Shown here: positions 5,024 through 8,516 of the stretch, one piece after another
Position numbering within the stretch: position 1 is the first letter of the stretch
How the letters are laid out: each line of letters begins with the position of its first letter
Source: an uncultured Angelakisella sp.
Lineage (GTDB): Bacteria; Bacillota; Clostridia; Oscillospirales; Ruminococcaceae
Assembly (NCBI GenBank): GCA_937914895.1
Contig: CALGIL010000278.1
Coordinates: 1 to 8,516, forward strand
DNA: 8,516 nucleotides
Reading direction: 5' to 3'
Notes under the pieces: model-generated
Database searches by the model: none
Told to the model about the DNA's origin: nothing
The model's input: only the letters and a program-made list of their open reading frames with translations
Translations under genes and position numbers: made by a program

Positions 5024-8000
5024 TCACAGCAGTTTTTTTACATTCCTGTCACCCAAATGCCTGCCCAGCTCCCGAATCAGCACGTCGTTGGGGTCCACCC
5101 ACAAATTCCGGGGGGCCCGGAGCATCTTGCCGCTTTCCATCACCCGCAGGTACACCGGAAAGCTTCCGTCAAAGATGGACAGCAGCAGCCTGACCGGCTC
5201 GTCCTCCAATGTGTCCATGGTGGGAATCCGCAGGTACAGCCCCGCGTTGGGGCTGGGCTGGGGTGGGCCGGGGGCGGGCTCCTGCCGGGCCGGGGGCGGG
5301 GCGGCTGCCGGGGGCGGATTTGCGGCCCGGCGGCCATCCTCGGCAAATTTCCTGCCCTCCTGGCGCTCCTGGATGGTCAGGGCGGACTCCAGAATCAGCT
5401 TGGCGGCCTCGTCCTCCTTCAGGGAGACGCGGCCTTTCAGGAACAGCGGCTCCCCCACCTGGAGCTTTGCGGCCAGCTCCTCGTACACCCGGGCAAACAC
5501 CAGCACATCCAGGGAGGAGGTGCTGTCCTCCACCACCAAAAAGCACATGTTCTGGCCGCTTTTGGTCAGCTTGAGCCGCTTGCCCGCGACCATGGCCAAT
5601 ATCTCCACCGGCACGTTGTCGTAGGCGTGGTTTTGGTCCGGGTCGGTCAGGCGGATCAGCTTGACCGCGCCGTACTGGCGGTACAGGCCCTCGTACTGGG
5701 TCATGGGGTGGCCGGAGATATAGAGGCCGGTGACCTCCTTTTCCATGGCCATCATCTCGGCCCGCTCAAACTCCTCCACCCGGGGCATCTCAAAGTCCTC
5801 GCCCACCGCCGGCTCCTCGCCAAACAGGCTCATCTGGCCGGTGCTGCGCCAGCGCTCCTCCTGGGCCAGCAGCTCGCCGATTTTGGGAAAGGCGGTAAGC
5901 ATCTGGCGGCGGTTGGCCCCCAGCCGGTCCAAAGCGCCGCTTTTGACCAGGCTTTCAATGCTGCGCTTGTTGAGATCGGGGCCGTACAGCCGCCGGTAGA
6001 AATTGACAAAATCGGTGTAGGGGCCGTTTGCGCCCCGCTCCTCCGCCATGCGGCGGATGACCCCCACCCCCAGGTTTTTGACGGCCAGCAGGCCAAAGCG
6101 GATGCCCTCGTCGGTGACGGTAAAGCCCTCCTGGCTTTGGTTGATGTCCGGGGGCAGCACCCGGATGTCCAGCCGGCCGCACTCCTCGATGTAGGCGGTG
6201 ACCTTGTCGGTGCTGTCCAGCACGCTGGTCAGCAGGGCCGCCATGTACTCCTTGGGGTAGTGGCATTTAAGGTAGGCCGTCTGGTAGGCCACCAGGGCGT
6301 AGGCCGCGGCGTGGGATTTATTGAAGGCATAGGCGGCAAAGCTGCTCATCTCGTCAAAAATGTTGTCGGCAATGTCCGCGGAAATACCGTTTTTGCGGCA
6401 GCCCGCCACAAAGTTTGCCCGCTCCCGCTCCATGACGTCGGCCTTTTTCTTGCTCATGGCGCGGCGGACCAAATCCGCCTGGCCGTAGGAATACCCGCCC
6501 AGCTCCCGGCAGATCTGCATCACCTGCTCCTGATAGACGATGCACCCGTAAGTGACGTTCAGGATGCCCTTTAACTGGGGGGTGCGGTAGGTCACCCGCT
6601 CCGGATGGTGGCGGTTTTCCACATATTTGGGGATGGATTCCATGGGCCCCGGCCGGTAGAGGGATATGGCCGCGATAAGATCCTCCAGGGATTCCGGCTG
6701 CAGCTGGATGAGCAGCCGGCGCATTCCCCCGGATTCAAACTGGAACACCCCGTCGGTTTCCCCCGAGGAGAGCATTTCGAAGACGGCTTTGTCGTCCAGG
6801 CTGATTTGCTCGATGGCAAAGTCCGGGGTGTGCGCCCGGATCATCCCCTGGGCGTCCGCCACCACCGTCAGGTTGCGCAGGCCCAAAAAGTCCATTTTGA
6901 GAAGGCCCAGCTCCTCCAGGGTGCCCATGGGGTACTGGGTAACCACGGCCTCGTCGTTTTTGGCCAGGGGCAGATAGGTATCCACCGGCTCCGGGGTGAT
7001 AACCACCCCGGCGGCGTGGGTGGAGGCGTGGCGGGGCATGCCCTCCACCGCCCGGGCCAGGTCCAGCAGCTCCTGAATTTTCGGGTCCGCGGCGGCCAGG
7101 TCCCGCAGCTCCCGGCTGCCCTCGATGGCCTTATCCAGGGTGATGTGCAGCTCCATGGGCACCATTTTGGCCACGGTGTCCACCGTCTGGTAGGGGATGC
7201 CCAGGGCACGGCCCACATCCCGAATGGCGCCCCGGGCAGCCATGGTGCCAAAGGTGACAATCTGGGCCACGTGGTCCTCGCCGTACTTGCGCACCACGTA
7301 GTCGATGACCTCCTGGCGGCGGACATAGCAGAAGTCCACGTCAAAGTCCGGCATGCTCACCCGCTCGGGGTTCAAAAACCGCTCGAACAGCAGGTTAAAC
7401 CGGATGGGATCGATGCCGGTGATGCCGATGCAGTAGGCCGCAAGGCTCCCCGCGCCGGACCCCCGGCCCGGCCCCACGGGAATCCCCTGGCTTTTTGCGT
7501 AGTCGATAAAGTCGTAGACGATGAGGTAGTAGTTGACGTACCCCATTTTGTGGATAACATCCAGCTCGTACTCCAGCCGCTGGATGATTTCGGGGGCGGG
7601 GTTTTCGCCGTAGCGGCGGGTCAGCCCCTCCCGGCAAAGGCGGTAGAAATAGGCCGCGTTGTCCTCCCCATCCGGGGGTGTAAAGGCCGGAAGCTTTGTA
7701 TGGCCGAACTCGAAGTCCAGCTGGCACCGCGCCGCAATTCTGGCGGTGTTTTCGATGGCGGAGGGCAGGCCTGGAAAAGCCGCCTCCATCTCCGCCTGGG
7801 ACTTGATATAAAACTCCTGGGTGGGGAATTCCAGCTGAATGTCCTCGTCCACCGTATGCCCCGTCTGGATGCAGATGAGCAGATGCTGCATCTTGCTGTC
7901 CTCTTTGGCCAGGTAGTGGGCGTCGTTGGTGGCCGCAAGGCCCACCCCCGTCTCCTGGGAAAGGCGGACAAGCTCGGGGAGAATGCGCAGCTGTTCCTCC

Positions 8001-8401
8001 ATGCCGTGGTTTTGTACCTCAATAAAATAATTGTCGGGGCCAAAGGTCCTGGAATACCACTCCACCGCCTCTTTGGCGCCGGGGTAGTCGCCGTCCATGA
8101 GCTTTTGGGGCACCTCCCCCGCCAAACAGGCGGACAGGCAGATAAGCCCCTCCGTGTGCCCCTCCAGCAGCGCCCGGTCGATGCGGGGCTTGCTGTAAAA
8201 GCCTTCGGTAAAGCCCCGGGATACCAGATAACAGAGGTTTTCGTACCCCTGCTGGTCCCTGCACAAAAGGATGAGGTGGTAGGGGCGGTTGTCCACCTTG
8301 GGGGTTTTATCGTGGCGGGTGCGCCGGGCCACATAGACCTCGCAGCCGATGATGGGCTTTATCCCCTGTTTTTTGCACTCCTTATAAAAATCGACGGCGC
8401 C
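5024..8401 (-). CDS. dnaE: DNA polymerase III alpha subunit DnaE, N-terminus missing
   Basis: DnaE is a replicative C-family DNA polymerase acting at the fork. The authentic part here is 1125 residues, lacking about 50 at the N-terminus. Numbered from the first authentic residue: the remaining PHP domain, with GCEVYVA (19-25) and the TNDAHY motif (158-163); the polymerase core, with PDFDVDF carrying catalytic D354 and D356 and KMDFLGLR carrying the third aspartate D504; an (HhH)2 region at about 760-830; the beta-clamp binding motif QMSLF (856-860); an OB fold at about 930-1010; a Pro/Ala-rich linker (1028-1051); and a C-terminal domain ending VKKLL. All catalytic residues are present. Firmicutes usually have both PolC and DnaE; this looks like the DnaE type, with no exonuclease insert. 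Beyond 8401 the minus frame runs on to 8470, but that stretch is antisense of a fold-back copy, so the true start is not in the window. It lies upstream of pfkA. Confidence 0.95.
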   Translation of the reverse strand, partial: GAVDFYKECKKQGIKPIIGCEVYVARRTRHDKTPKVDNRPYHLILLCRDQQGYENLCYLVSRGFTEGFYSKPRIDRALLEGHTEGLICLSACLAGEVPQKLMDGDYPGAKEAVEWYSRTFGPDNYFIEVQNHGMEEQLRILPELVRLSQETGVGLAATNDAHYLAKEDSKMQHLLICIQTGHTVDEDIQLEFPTQEFYIKSQAEMEAAFPGLPSAIENTARIAARCQLDFEFGHTKLPAFTPPDGEDNAAYFYRLCREGLTRRYGENPAPEIIQRLEYELDVIHKMGYVNYYLIVYDFIDYAKSQGIPVGPGRGSGAGSLAAYCIGITGIDPIRFNLLFERFLNPERVSMPDFDVDFCYVRRQEVIDYVVRKYGEDHVAQIVTFGTMAARGAIRDVGRALGIPYQTVDTVAKMVPMELHITLDKAIEGSRELRDLAAADPKIQELLDLARAVEGMPRHASTHAAGVVITPEPVDTYLPLAKNDEAVVTQYPMGTLEELGLLKMDFLGLRNLTVVADAQGMIRAHTPDFAIEQISLDDKAVFEMLSSGETDGVFQFESGGMRRLLIQLQPESLEDLIAAISLYRPGPMESIPKYVENRHHPERVTYRTPQLKGILNVTYGCIVYQEQVMQICRELGGYSYGQADLVRRAMSKKKADVMERERANFVAGCRKNGISADIADNIFDEMSSFAAYAFNKSHAAAYALVAYQTAYLKCHYPKEYMAALLTSVLDSTDKVTAYIEECGRLDIRVLPPDINQSQEGFTVTDEGIRFGLLAVKNLGVGVIRRMAEERGANGPYTDFVNFYRRLYGPDLNKRSIESLVKSGALDRLGANRRQMLTAFPKIGELLAQEERWRSTGQMSLFGEEPAVGEDFEMPRVEEFERAEMMAMEKEVTGLYISGHPMTQYEGLYRQYGAVKLIRLTDPDQNHAYDNVPVEILAMVAGKRLKLTKSGQNMCFLVVEDSTSSLDVLVFARVYEELAAKLQVGEPLFLKGRVSLKEDEAAKLILESALTIQERQEGRKFAEDGRRAANPPPAAAPPPARQEPAPGPPQPSPNAGLYLRIPTMDTLEDEPVRLLLSIFDGSFPVYLRVMESGKMLRAPRNLWVDPNDVLIRELGRHLGDRNVKKLL
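8368..8401. repeat. Left arm of terminal inverted duplication within dnaE
   Basis: These 34 bases are the reverse complement of 8483-8516 at 32 of 34 positions. They differ in one Val codon (GTC against GTT) and one Lys codon (AAA against AAG). Both arms encode the same DnaE peptide GAVDFYKECKK in opposite directions, meeting through GGCGCC palindromes. This is the signature of a fold-back join. Confidence 0.93.
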
Positions 8402-8516
8402 TGCCGCATCCGGGAGCTGGTGGCCCGGGTAAAGGCCCTGGGCCAGACCGCCGTGGCCATCACCGACCACGGGGTGATGTACGGCGCCGTTGATTTTTAT
8501 AAGGAGTGCAAAAAGC
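8396..8516 (+). pseudogene. dnaE: Fold-back copy of the DnaE N-terminal PHP region (likely assembly chimera)
   Basis: Read on the plus strand from the GGCGCC at 8396, this piece encodes GACRIRELVAR, then VKALGQTAVAITDHGVMYG, then AVDFYKECKK, up to the window end. That is the DnaE PHP segment normally just upstream of the QGIKPIIGCEVYVA sequence found on the minus strand. It therefore supplies about 28 residues missing from the minus-strand gene, but in the wrong orientation. It has no start or stop codon of its own and is cut by the window end. I regard it as an artefact of chimeric joining at a palindrome rather than a real second gene. Confidence 0.88.
8483..8516. repeat. Right arm of terminal inverted duplication within dnaE
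   Basis: Partner of 8368-8401 (32/34 identical as reverse complement), separated from it by 81 bp of unique DnaE coding sequence. It runs exactly to the end of the window. Confidence 0.93.

Noticed and set aside
4920..5027. Longer pfkA starting at 5027 or other upstream ATGs
   Set aside because: The extra 36 residues are not part of PfkA and would cover the intergenic spacer. A good SD sits 8 nt before the ATG at 4919, giving the family's normal length.
5003..6574. 523-residue open frame on the plus strand opposite dnaE
   Set aside because: Antisense of dnaE with His/Gln/Gly-rich composition, no recognisable domain and no ribosome site.
8402..8470. Extension of minus-strand dnaE to an ATG at 8470
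   Set aside because: The predicted residues (MVGDGHGG onward) resemble no DnaE N-terminus and are exactly the antisense of the PHP-coding fold-back copy.
8368..8516. Terminal inverted repeat as a transposon or phase-variation switch
   Set aside because: Both arms are ordinary dnaE coding sequence, no recombinase or transposase is present, and the right arm simply continues the natural gene order rather than the product of a clean inversion.

Overview
The window is an 8.5 kb contig from a GC-rich Firmicute. The most likely source is a gut clostridium of the Oscillospiraceae type (Flavonifractor/Intestinimonas-like). This rests on general gene content and codon use: a Gly/Cys-rich small protein, the stand-alone clostridial Smr protein, a DUF3810 protein, ClpC, PfkA and a Gram-positive-type DnaE, all with strong G/C preference at third positions. 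No 16S or other phylogenetic marker confirms it. Both ends carry technical artefacts, so this looks like a metagenome or draft-assembly contig.

Layout, left to right. Bases 1-21 are Illumina adapter. On the minus strand follow the start of a DUF3810 membrane protein (cut off), a stand-alone Smr-domain protein and a hotdog-fold thioesterase of the FlK type. These three form a tight operon, transcribed thioesterase -> smr -> DUF3810, with 10-13 nt gaps. An extended -10 promoter candidate lies just past the end of the upstream clpC gene. The minus-strand clpC gene (1083-3389) encodes a ClpP-partner AAA+ unfoldase that lacks the middle (M/UVR) domain usual for ClpC.

A 251-bp divergent spacer separates clpC from the only complete plus-strand gene. 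That gene is a 68-residue protein with 14 cysteines and a short hydrophobic stretch. It has a perfect Shine-Dalgarno sequence and a strong intrinsic terminator. Convergent to it is pfkA (ATP-dependent 6-phosphofructokinase), which lies downstream of dnaE (replicative DNA polymerase III alpha subunit) on the minus strand.

The right end is a fold-back. Minus-strand dnaE breaks off at a GGCGCC palindrome at 8396-8401. From there the plus strand re-reads the DnaE N-terminal PHP region in the opposite orientation, giving a 34-bp inverted repeat with two mismatches. The true start of dnaE is therefore not present in frame, and the apparent N-terminus of the long open frame (about 23 residues) is spurious.

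Functionally the window is mostly housekeeping: replication (dnaE), glycolysis (pfkA), protein quality control (clpC) and a small accessory operon. The least explained element is the Cys/Gly/Asn-rich small protein at 3641-3847. I see no defence system, mobile element, CRISPR array, tRNA or rRNA.
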